From the NCBI GenBank assembly GCA_011620465.1, contig WOZC01000035.1, positions 1 through 11,456 on the forward strand: DNA of 11,456 nucleotides, in the 5' to 3' direction. Of this stretch, positions 1-5,835 are shown one piece after another. The notes beneath the pieces were generated by a model that saw only the letters and a list, made by a program, of their open reading frames with translations, was not told where the DNA came from and made no database searches. Positions within the stretch are counted from its first letter, which is position 1. Each line of letters begins with the position of its first letter. Made by a program: the position numbers and the translations under genes. Source of the DNA: Anaerolineaceae bacterium. GTDB lineage: Bacteria > Chloroflexota > Anaerolineae > Anaerolineales > Anaerolineaceae.

Positions 1-460
1 GAACATAGACAATCAATCCATCATTGGCAAGAGCAGAAGGCAGCACTGAAAACAATCCATCGTTAGCCAATTTGTGATCTTTCAAAAGCCTGGCTGCCAG
101 GTCAGCATTGGATGTGAGAAGCTCTCTCAGTGTCGTGACAATAACGCCATCCGGGAGGGAACCAGGCACTGTGATAAGTTCTCCTTTTTCATCAACATGG
201 CAAACTGCCAGGTTAAGTCGGCTGCCTTGAGAATTGAGTGACAGGCTTTCAAGATCAAGGTTCTTGTAATCCATCCAACGCCAGCTCTCGTCTTTTCGAC
301 TGGGAAACGCTTGGGTCAAGGCAATTTCCCATGCAGACCGGAGCTGAGGTTGTAATTCAAGCGGCCAGTTCTGTAGATTTTCCTGAAATCCATTTTCCCA
401 GGAAACCGGCAGTTTTTCAGAGCGAAATAGTTGGTAAGGTGTAGTTGCTGCTATTGCCAT
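1..460 (-). CDS. sufD: SufD, Fe-S cluster scaffold subunit (N-terminal part; runs off window)
   Basis: SufD partners SufB and SufC in the cytosolic SufBC2D complex that builds Fe-S clusters. About 153 codons are visible, beginning at an ATG on the minus strand (458-460) as MAIAATTPYQLFRSEKLPVS. The reading frame stays open to the window edge, so the C-terminal core with the beta-helix is not seen. Near residue 54 is SRKDESWRWMDY, which matches the family's N-terminal signature (R-K-x-E-x-W-R-[YW]-x-[ND]). The start lies 2 bp after the sufB stop, with a modest GGTAGGG purine stretch upstream, so translation is probably coupled to sufB. It is the third gene of sufC-sufB-sufD. The assignment rests on the motif plus the operon position; SufD rather than a second SufB is favoured because a complete SufB precedes it. 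Confidence 0.9.
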   Translation of the reverse strand, partial: MAIAATTPYQLFRSEKLPVSWENGFQENLQNWPLELQPQLRSAWEIALTQAFPSRKDESWRWMDYKNLDLESLSLNSQGSRLNLAVCHVDEKGELITVPGSLPDGVIVTTLRELLTSNADLAARLLKDHKLANDGLFSVLPSALANDGLIVYV

Positions 461-462
461 AG

Positions 463-1878
463 TTACCCTACCGCCCCGACCATCTGAAGCTGGATTAGTT
501 TATTCATCTCTACCGCATATTCCATGGGTAATTCTTTTACCAAAGGTTCAATGAAGCCGGAAACGATCATTGTTGTTGCTTCTTCTTCACTCAAACCGCG
601 ACTGGTCAAATAAAACAACTGTTCCTCACCTACTTTACTCACAGAAGCTTCGTGACCAATGCTGACATCAGAAGAACCCGAGTCGATGGTTGGCCAGGTG
701 TCAGTGCGTGATTCCGGATCAAGCAAAAGCGCATCGCAGACCACGTTGGATCGAACATTTTTCAAGTCCCGGGCTACTTTTACAAGACCCCGGTAAGATG
801 CCTGCCCATTACCGCGTGAAATCGATTTCGATGTGATCTTGCTGCTTGTGTTCGAGGCGAAATGTATCATTTTTGAACCGGCATCCTGAATTTGACCAGG
901 TCCAGCAAAAGCGACGGAAAGCATTTCTCCATGCGCCCCTTCTCCGCGTAAGTAGCAGGAGGGATATTTCATCGTGACCTTCGACCCCAGGTTGGCATCC
1001 ACCCACTCCATTGTGCCGTTCTCAAACACCGACGCACGCTGTGTGACCAGGTTGTAAACATTCGTGGACCAATTCTGGATGGTGGAATAACGCACACGGG
1101 CATCTTTTTTGACCACGATTTCAATCACACCGCTATGATAGGATTCAGTGCTGTAAGTTGGAGCCGTGCAGCCTTCCACGTAATGTACCTGGGAACCTTC
1201 ATCAGCAATGATCAGCGTCCGCTCAAACTGACCGATACTGGCGTTATTCAAACGGAAGTAAGCCTGCAAAGGCAAGTCCACTTTGACACCTTTTGGAACG
1301 TAAACAAACGATCCGCCTGACCAAACCGCGCTGTTCAATGCGGAAAATTTGTTATCCTGGATCGGAACAACCGTTGAAAAATATTCTTTGAAGAGATCCG
1401 GATATTGCTTAAGACCATTTTCGATGCTCAAAAAAATGACACCTTGTTGTTCAAGGCGTTCGTTGATATTGTGATAGACCATTTCAGAGTCATACTGCGC
1501 GCCAACGCCTGCCAGGTATTTCTGTTCGGCTTCAGGGAGTCCTAAACGCTCGAATGTGTTCTTGATCGTAGCAGGTACGTCATCCCAGGATTTCTGGTCG
1601 ATTTCTTCTGGTCGAACATAAAAATAGATTTCATCCAAGTTCAACCCGCTCAGGTCTGGTCCCCAGGTAGGCATGGGTCTTTCGAGAAAATGGCGATAGG
1701 CTTTTAGGCGAAATTCAAGCATCCAGGCAGGTTCTTCTTTAAAAGCCGAAATCTGCCGGATAACCTCTTCATCCAGTCCCTTTCTGCTCTTGAAACTTGA
1801 ACGGTCTGGGTCGTTGAAACCGTATTCATAATCCTTGCCCAGATTGGCAAGCACATCCTTATCGATCGAATCTGTCAT
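463..1878 (-). CDS. sufB: SufB, Fe-S cluster assembly scaffold
   Basis: Scaffold subunit of the SufBC2D complex, on which sulfide and iron are assembled into clusters. It is full length at 471 residues, the usual size. Family landmarks are plain: GLPEAEQKYLAGVGAQYDSE (about 113-132), WSGGSFVYVPKGVKV (about 187-201), the EGCTAP segment, and a C-terminal core with VVCDALLL (Cys about 381), IGHEASVSKVGEEQLFYL (His about 409) and SRGLSEEEA. The conserved Cys and the His/Glu region correspond to residues implicated in cluster assembly in E. coli SufB. The start ATG follows the sufC stop by 2 bp and has AAGG about 8 bases upstream, inside the sufC end. A sufD gene follows after 2 bp. No sulfurtransferase gene (SufS/SufU) lies in the visible part; it may be past sufD, outside the window. 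Confidence 0.97.
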   Translation of the reverse strand: MTDSIDKDVLANLGKDYEYGFNDPDRSSFKSRKGLDEEVIRQISAFKEEPAWMLEFRLKAYRHFLERPMPTWGPDLSGLNLDEIYFYVRPEEIDQKSWDDVPATIKNTFERLGLPEAEQKYLAGVGAQYDSEMVYHNINERLEQQGVIFLSIENGLKQYPDLFKEYFSTVVPIQDNKFSALNSAVWSGGSFVYVPKGVKVDLPLQAYFRLNNASIGQFERTLIIADEGSQVHYVEGCTAPTYSTESYHSGVIEIVVKKDARVRYSTIQNWSTNVYNLVTQRASVFENGTMEWVDANLGSKVTMKYPSCYLRGEGAHGEMLSVAFAGPGQIQDAGSKMIHFASNTSSKITSKSISRGNGQASYRGLVKVARDLKNVRSNVVCDALLLDPESRTDTWPTIDSGSSDVSIGHEASVSKVGEEQLFYLTSRGLSEEEATTMIVSGFIEPLVKELPMEYAVEMNKLIQLQMVGAVG

Positions 1879-1880
1879 TG

Positions 1881-2675
1881 TTAACCTTGCGCCTGGTTTT
1901 CAAAGTCATCTGAATTGTCAAATTCATCTCTAACCCAGTCATAGCCATGTTCTTCGAGCTTCAAAGCCAGCTCGGGTCCACCGGTTTCAACGATCCGTCC
2001 ATCAAAAAGGATGTGCACGAAATCGGGTTTTATGTAGTTCAGCAAACGCTGATAATGAGTAATAACGAGGATGCCAAGGTTGTCGCCTGCCAGAGAATTT
2101 ACGCCTTCAGAAACGATTCTGATCGCGTCAATATCGAGCCCGGAATCAGTCTCATCCAGGATGGCAAACTTTGGTTCAAGCATTGCCAGTTGAAGTATCT
2201 CAGCACGTTTCTTTTCACCACCCGAGAAGCCTTCATTCAGATAGCGTCCGCCAAATGAGTAGTCCATTTTGAGCAGGTCCATCTTGGATTTCATTTTTTT
2301 GCGAAATTCGACAAGAGAAATGCCCTTGGAATCAGGATCCTGTGCTTTTAGCTTCGCGTTTACCGCGACCCGCAAAAAGTTCGCCATGGTCACACCAGGG
2401 ATTGAGACAGGATATTGGAAAGCAAGAAAGATTCCCTTATGTGAGCGTTCGTCAACTGCTAACGAAGTGATGTCCTCTCCATCTAACAAAATCTGTCCTT
2501 CAGTGATTTCATTCTTTGGATGTCCCATGATAGCGTTCGAAAGCGTCGATTTACCAGCTCCATTTGGTCCCATCAATGCGTGTACTTCGCCCTGGTTGAT
2601 GGTCAGATTTAAGCCTCTGATTATTTCCTGACCGCCAACATTGACATGCAGATTCTTGATTTCTAAGATAGACAT
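1881..2675 (-). CDS. sufC: SufC, ABC-type ATPase of the Fe-S assembly complex
   Basis: Cytosolic ATPase that drives conformational change in SufBC2D; despite its ABC fold it does not act in transport. The 264-residue length is typical. Walker A is GPNGAGKST (36-44), the Q-loop is LAFQYP (Gln about 87), the signature is FSGGEKKR (150-157), Walker B is FAILDETDSGLD (170-181) and the switch histidine is in VITHYQR (about 207). The DETDSGLDIDA form of Walker B/D-loop is characteristic of SufC. GAGG sits about 12 bases before the ATG. It is the first gene of the operon, about 36 bases after the likely transcription start of the promoter at 2719-2747. A short acidic tail (FDNSDDFENQAQG) extends slightly past the usual end. 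Confidence 0.97.
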   Translation of the reverse strand: MSILEIKNLHVNVGGQEIIRGLNLTINQGEVHALMGPNGAGKSTLSNAIMGHPKNEITEGQILLDGEDITSLAVDERSHKGIFLAFQYPVSIPGVTMANFLRVAVNAKLKAQDPDSKGISLVEFRKKMKSKMDLLKMDYSFGGRYLNEGFSGGEKKRAEILQLAMLEPKFAILDETDSGLDIDAIRIVSEGVNSLAGDNLGILVITHYQRLLNYIKPDFVHILFDGRIVETGGPELALKLEEHGYDWVRDEFDNSDDFENQAQG

Positions 2676-2718
2676 AAAGGTTTTTTCCTCGACAATTTAA
2701 CTGAAAATAACTTGCGGG

Positions 2719-2747
2719 ATTATAGCAGATGGGAGAGGCAAAGTCAA
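2719..2747 (-). promoter_or_regulatory. Sigma-70 promoter of sufCBD
   Basis: On the minus strand, TTGACT (2742-2747) and TATAAT (2719-2724) are separated by exactly 17 bases, a near-perfect housekeeping promoter. Transcription would start near 2712, leaving a leader of about 36 bases before sufC. This is the clearest promoter in the window. Confidence 0.8.
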
Positions 2748-2782
2748 TTTTTTATATAAAAGTATAGTTTATTAACATTTCT

Positions 2783-2795
2783 GTATACGCTATAC
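2783..2795. promoter_or_regulatory. Inverted repeat between the divergent sufC and LysM promoters (candidate operator)
   Basis: GTATA-CGC-TATAC is a perfect 5-bp inverted repeat with a 3-bp spacer. It lies about 35 bp upstream of the sufC -35 box and just upstream of where the -35 of the divergent LysM gene should be. An additional AAAAGTAT (2758-2765) and ATACTTTT (2797-2804) flank it as a looser 8-bp inverted pair. The symmetry is seen directly; a protein-binding role is inference, and the surroundings are AT-rich, so chance symmetry is possible. Confidence 0.35.
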
Positions 2796-2821
2796 AATAC
2801 TTTTTATTCCCTCACATAAGA

Positions 2822-2827
2822 TATAAT
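2822..2827 (+). promoter_or_regulatory. Probable -10 box for the LysM / DhaL-like operon
   Basis: A consensus TATAAT lies 96 bases before the LysM ATG. No good -35 hexamer sits at 16-18 bp (the best is ACTTTT at about 2799-2804), so the promoter would be weak or activator-dependent. This is the best candidate in the 247-bp divergent intergenic stretch. Confidence 0.45.
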
Positions 2828-2922
2828 CACATAGGGGAAGAACAAAAATTATTAGTTGTTCTATTAAATAAACCAGTGGTGAAAATCACAGATTATTAAT
2901 CAGAGTATAAGGAGAAATTGAA

Positions 2923-3453
2923 ATGGCAGACGAGAAAAAAGGAATTTTCGGAAAACTTTTTGGAAAAAAAGACAAGGTAGAGGAAGTTGCCAAGGAAGTT
3001 AAATCTGAGGCGGAGATCGCTGCAGAAAACGCCAGGCGCGTAGCCGAAACCGCACAAAAGAAAGCTGAAACTGAAGCCCGCAAGGCTGAATACGAAGCCC
3101 AAAAACTTGCCAATGAAGCTGAAGCTAAATTGGAAGAAGCAAAACGCGAAGCTCGCGAAGCATTGGACGAGGCTAAAGAAGCCGCTAAGGAAAAACTTGA
3201 AGAGATGGGCTCCAAGAAAGACAACCTTGCCAAAGAGATGGCCGAGAAAGCGGCCGCTGCATATATCGATAACTACACAGTCCAGGCGAACGACACACTC
3301 AGCCACATCGCCATGCGTTTTTATGGCAAAGCAACCCCAGCCCATTACACCCTCATCTATGAACACAACAAGGATGTGATCGGTGGAAATATGAATCTCA
3401 TCAAACCCGGTCAGGTGTTACGCATCCCCGCTCTGCCGGAAGAACTGAAATAG
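2923..3453 (+). CDS. Cytoplasmic coiled-coil protein with C-terminal LysM domain
   Basis: The 176 residues have no signal peptide or membrane segment. A short cationic N-terminus (KKGIFGKLFGKK, 5-16) is followed by a highly charged Ala/Glu/Lys-rich segment (about 18-112) with the look of a long helix or coiled coil. A LysM domain follows (about 117-169): YTVQANDTLSHIAMRFYG opens it and NLIKPGQVLRIP closes it. LysM domains usually bind peptidoglycan-type glycans outside the membrane. Intracellular LysM proteins such as the YgaU/Kbp type exist, where the domain is used differently. AAGGAG sits 8 bases before the ATG, supporting this start. The next gene follows after 16 bp in the same direction. 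Function is unknown; the domain call is firm, the location is inferred from the lack of a leader. Confidence 0.9.
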   Translation: MADEKKGIFGKLFGKKDKVEEVAKEVKSEAEIAAENARRVAETAQKKAETEARKAEYEAQKLANEAEAKLEEAKREAREALDEAKEAAKEKLEEMGSKKDNLAKEMAEKAAAAYIDNYTVQANDTLSHIAMRFYGKATPAHYTLIYEHNKDVIGGNMNLIKPGQVLRIPALPEELK

Positions 3454-3469
3454 GCAGAGGCATTTCTCG

Positions 3470-4312
3470 ATGACCGAAGAACTAAATCTAAGTACTGTTT
3501 TCAAAGAGGTCACAAAGGTTCTGGCGACCAACCGTCAACAACTGGACGACGCCGACGAATACAACCATAACCATGGCAGTAACATGGTGCATACTTTCAA
3601 CCTGATCCAGCAAGCTGTGGCAAGCAAAGAAACCGAACCCGTTTCAGACCAGCTCGCTTATGCAAGCCAGATCTTGAAAGACCAGAGCACCAGCAGTACT
3701 GCCCAAATTTATGCGGAAGGTCTTGCTAAAGCTTCCCAGGAATTTGTAGGCAAGGATTTCAACCCTTCAACTGCCGGCATCCTGATCAATTCTATGATGG
3801 GAATGAGCAGCGGAACCGAACGCGGTACTGGTAATCTTCTTTCTACTCTTCTGGGCTCCCTTTCAAAGCCTGAAACACAGCAAGAAACCCAGGCACCAGC
3901 ACCTGCACAACCAAGCGATTTGTTTGGATCTTTGATTGGCAGCCTGGCAGCTCAGCAACCGACCTCCACAACACCCAGCCAACCTGATGCAAGTGACTTG
4001 TTGGGCGGGCTGCTTGGTGGACTGACCGGTTCTGCCTCAAGTTCATCACAATCAAGTTCTGGCGGTATCAGCGATTTGGTCGGAAGTTTGCTTGGCGGTC
4101 AATCCAGCGCAAGCGAAAGCTCTGGTTTGGATACCAAGGACTTGTTGTCCCTCGGTTTAGCCTATTTTGCCGCTAAACAGAGTGGACAGTCCAACCTGCA
4201 GGCAATTATGCAGGCTTTGGCAACTGCCAGCCCCCTGGGAAAACGGCAGGACCAACAACAATCAGGCGCATTGGTGATCAACACCATCCTGAATATGCTC
4301 GGGAAAAAGTAG
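3470..4312 (+). CDS. Hypothetical protein, degenerate DhaL/DAK2-like N-terminus and Leu/Gly/Ser repeat region
   Basis: The 280-residue product has two parts. Residues about 1-115 resemble a DhaL/DAK2 helical domain: LDDADEYNHNHGSNM (25-39) aligns with the family's GDGDHGTNM metal-binding loop, but the two aspartates are replaced by Asn. Residues about 120-225 are low complexity, rich in Ser, Gln, Gly and Pro. They carry modules SDLFGSLIGSL (149), SDLLGGLLGGL (175) and SDLVGSLLGGQ (201), spaced exactly 26 residues apart, with weaker copies at about 122 and 223. A helical tail ends in ALVINTILNMLGKK. There is no signal peptide. GAGG lies 9 bases before the ATG, 16 bp after the LysM gene, so the two form an operon closed by the terminator at 4334. 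The DAK2 link is my reading of one motif and is tentative; a kinase role is unlikely given the missing acids. Confidence 0.85.
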   Translation: MTEELNLSTVFKEVTKVLATNRQQLDDADEYNHNHGSNMVHTFNLIQQAVASKETEPVSDQLAYASQILKDQSTSSTAQIYAEGLAKASQEFVGKDFNPSTAGILINSMMGMSSGTERGTGNLLSTLLGSLSKPETQQETQAPAPAQPSDLFGSLIGSLAAQQPTSTTPSQPDASDLLGGLLGGLTGSASSSSQSSSGGISDLVGSLLGGQSSASESSGLDTKDLLSLGLAYFAAKQSGQSNLQAIMQALATASPLGKRQDQQQSGALVINTILNMLGKK

Positions 4313-4333
4313 AAGACAAATAACAGGTATTAG

Positions 4334-4363
4334 AAAAACCCCTCATACTGAGGGGTTTTTTTT
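4334..4363 (+). terminator. Intrinsic terminator of the LysM / DhaL-like operon
   Basis: An 11-bp perfect stem, AAAAACCCCTC / GAGGGGTTTTT (4334-4344 / 4350-4360), has a 5-base loop and runs into eight consecutive T (4356-4363). It begins 21 bases after the stop codon. Confidence 0.93.
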
Positions 4364-4380
4364 CATTCAGCTTCCTGTTT

Positions 4381-4545
4381 GTCGTCCTGAGGAAAGCGTA
4401 TGACCCAACCTTGTCATCCTGAGGACAACAACACAACCGAAGTGTACTTTGTAAGTGAATAGCCTAAAGATCTTGTCGTTTGATCAACAAAAGAGAGATT
4501 TCTTGCACACGAAGTGTACTATATAGCAGATGCTCATAATGACTG
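4381..4545. repeat. Degenerate intergenic repeat cluster (GTCATCCTGAGGA type)
   Basis: This gene-free stretch holds repeated fragments. GTCGTCCTGAGGA (4381-4393) and GTCATCCTGAGGA (4413-4425) differ at one base. CGAAGTGTACT occurs at 4438-4448 and again at 4510-4520. GCTCATAATGAC (4532-4543), read on the other strand, matches the left copy at 9 of 12 positions, so 4413-4543 has the form of a decayed inverted-repeat element. The motif resembles the widespread intergenic family built on GTCATCCTGAG...CGAAG...GATCT, known from many bacterial genomes (from memory, not searched). No coding potential is evident. Confidence 0.55.
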
Positions 4546-4576
4546 CTATTTTCAACTGAGCACCAGCGAAGGGTAG

Positions 4577-5032
4577 TCACGCAAAAGAATGCCCTCTGAG
4601 ATCTCTCAAAGGGCATAATACTCGGTCTAATAAAAAAACTGCGCGAGGCATGTTCTTCGCCTGGTGAACCCAATCCTCGACTATTTTCTGGGAAGGTGGG
4701 CGGCGGACCAGTTTTTTCTCGTCATTAATTTCCAATATCTTCTTAAACAGATTTTCGGAGTTGCGGGTAGCAAGCTCGACCACGGTATCTACACCAGCTT
4801 CTTCAAGCAGGTCAGAATACTCTTCCCCAACGCCTTTGATGCGATAGAGGTCAGCATGATTGACCCATTCAAGAATGAGATCTTTGCTGATCCCGGTCTT
4901 TTCAGCAAGGTCCTGGCGACCTTTTGGTTGCGCACCGGCTTCGAGCAAAGCTTCTACTGATTTGATCCCAACTTCCTGGAACTTTGCAGCATACATAGGT
5001 CCAATGCCCTCGATATCAATAATCTTAGTCAT
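4577..5032 (-). CDS. DUF4332 helix-hairpin-helix protein with a probably frameshifted C-terminus
   Basis: A small soluble protein (151 residues as read) made of two helix-hairpin-helix-like halves, the DUF4332 layout: IDIEGIGPMYAAKFQEVGI (about 5-23), then HADLYRIKGVGEEYSDLLEEAGV (about 59-81). Such tandem HhH modules suggest nucleic-acid or protein binding, but no function is established. The ATG at 5030-5032 is chosen because AAGGAG lies just upstream; an in-frame ATG 51 bases earlier lacks one and falls at the promoter. The C-terminus is odd. After WVHQAKNMPRAV the frame crosses seven T (A7 on the plus strand, 4632-4638) and continues about 17 residues through the terminator hairpin. With one T fewer it would stop at 4627-4629, just before that hairpin. 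The gene diverges from sufR. Confidence 0.88.
   Translation of the reverse strand: MTKIIDIEGIGPMYAAKFQEVGIKSVEALLEAGAQPKGRQDLAEKTGISKDLILEWVNHADLYRIKGVGEEYSDLLEEAGVDTVVELATRNSENLFKKILEINDEKKLVRRPPSQKIVEDWVHQAKNMPRAVFLLDRVLCPLRDLRGHSFA
4583..4615 (-). terminator. Terminator-like hairpin at the end of the DUF4332 gene
   Basis: Arms TGCCCT (4590-4595) and AGGGCA (4610-4615) enclose a second short stem, TGAGA/TCTCA, with one mismatch between. Read on the minus strand the hairpin is followed by TTCTTTT (about 4583-4589). It lies inside the coding frame as read, and 12 bases beyond the alternative stop at 4627-4629. Confidence 0.6.
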
Positions 5033-5068
5033 AATTTTCTCCTTATTAGTATGAAATACGATAAAAAA

Positions 5069-5077
5069 ATTATAGCA
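5069..5077 (-). promoter_or_regulatory. Extended -10 promoter of the DUF4332 gene
   Basis: The minus strand reads TGC-TATAAT, an extended -10 element (TATAAT at 5069-5074), 37 bases before the ATG. The -35 region (CAGTCA) is poor, as is common with extended -10 promoters. It lies in the shared upstream region with sufR. Confidence 0.5.
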
Positions 5078-5160
5078 TGGCAATAAAAATATGACTGATT
5101 TAAAAATACTGCGATTTCATGAGCTATTACATAAAAAATCAGTCTTTTTCTGGATCTTCG

Positions 5161-5180
5161 TTCAAGGTTATTCAAGGTTA
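5161..5180 (+). repeat. Tandem 10-bp repeat upstream of the sufR promoter
   Basis: TTCAAGGTTA is present twice head to tail with no spacer (one helical turn apart), ending just before the expected -35 position of sufR. This spacing would suit binding by a dimer or an activator; that role is inference. Confidence 0.5.
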
Positions 5181-5191
5181 TTTTTCAGCCA

Positions 5192-5222
5192 ACCCGACTA
5201 AATGGTATACTGGCTCTCGGGT
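5192..5222 (+). promoter_or_regulatory. sufR promoter (extended -10) inside an inverted repeat
   Basis: TGG-TATACT (TATACT at 5206-5211) is an extended -10 box about 18 bases before the ATG at 5230, giving a very short leader. A 6-bp inverted repeat, ACCCGA (5192-5197) and TCGGGT (5217-5222), is centred on the -10 hexamer. That placement suits an autorepressor site. The promoter elements and symmetry are seen; binding by SufR is inferred, and the sequence does not match the SufR sites I recall from cyanobacteria or actinobacteria. Confidence 0.45.
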
Positions 5223-5229
5223 AGTGACT

Positions 5230-5835
5230 ATGAAAAACACGAGAGAACTAATCTTGAAAACACTGGCTGTTTCCAGGCAAGCGACTATCAACAGTCTTGC
5301 GGATCGGCTGGATATCAACCCAATCACTGTTCGCCATCATCTCCTCACCTTAGAGGAAGAAGATTTGATCAAATCCAGTGAAAGACGCCATGGTGTCGGT
5401 CGTCCACAAATGGTTTACCGATTGACCAATCAGGGTCAGCAAGAGGTCACTTCCAGTTATCGCTTCTTATCAGAAAGCCTGCTGTCGAAACTTAAAGAAA
5501 TCCACGGCAGCCAACGTTTATCTGAGCTTTTGGAGACAATTGGGCAGGAAAAAGCGCAGGCAATTAATTTTGCCTCCGATTCCAACCTGTCAGAACGGAT
5601 GGACAGTTTTTGCGACTTGATGGCTGAGCAGGGCTACCAGGTAGATTGGGAGAGGAAAGAAAACCGGGTTTACATCCACAACGCCAGCTGTCCTTACTAC
5701 CATCTAAGACAAACTCATCCGGAAATCTGCTCTCTGGATCGTTCACTTTTTTCAGTTATTCTTGCGAAGGAATTGCGTACTGAAAATGGGATCACTACCG
5801 GAGAACCAGTTTGTATCTATTCATACGAGGTTTAA
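5230..5835 (+). CDS. sufR: SufR-type Fe-S-sensing transcriptional regulator
   Basis: A 201-residue cytosolic regulator. Residues about 8-66 form a winged helix-turn-helix (ATINSLADRLDINPITVRHH, then the wing RRHGVGRPQMVYRLT). The C-terminal half holds Cys154, Cys167 and Cys195 in C-x12-C-x27-C spacing, ASC...EIC...VCIY. This agrees with the three cluster-binding cysteines of SufR, the repressor of suf operons in cyanobacteria and actinobacteria; Cys128 is additional. The holo protein would sense Fe-S status and control suf genes. The start is set at 5230: an in-frame ATG at 5119 would add 37 unrelated residues and precede the -10 box at 5206. The ribosome site is weak. Its stop abuts the SufT-like gene, and sufCBD lies 2.5 kb away, supporting the call. 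A general DeoR/ArsR-like factor is the alternative. Confidence 0.85.
   Translation: MKNTRELILKTLAVSRQATINSLADRLDINPITVRHHLLTLEEEDLIKSSERRHGVGRPQMVYRLTNQGQQEVTSSYRFLSESLLSKLKEIHGSQRLSELLETIGQEKAQAINFASDSNLSERMDSFCDLMAEQGYQVDWERKENRVYIHNASCPYYHLRQTHPEICSLDRSLFSVILAKELRTENGITTGEPVCIYSYEV

Noticed and set aside
2886..3366. Two overlapping open frames on the minus strand opposite the LysM gene
   Set aside because: They mirror the Ala/Glu/Lys codon bias of the coiled-coil gene on the plus strand, giving Ser/Phe/Ala-rich nonsense with no ribosome site or domain.
4632..4640. T-TTT-TTA heptamer in frame, as in programmed -1 frameshift sites
   Set aside because: The -1 frame leads to a long unrelated tail across the intergenic repeat; only a one-base loss gives a sensible stop, so programmed -1 shifting is not supported.
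5119..5229. Upstream in-frame ATG that would lengthen the SufR-like protein by 37 residues
   Set aside because: The extension is unlike the family and contains the tandem repeats and the -10 box; the promoter would lie inside it.
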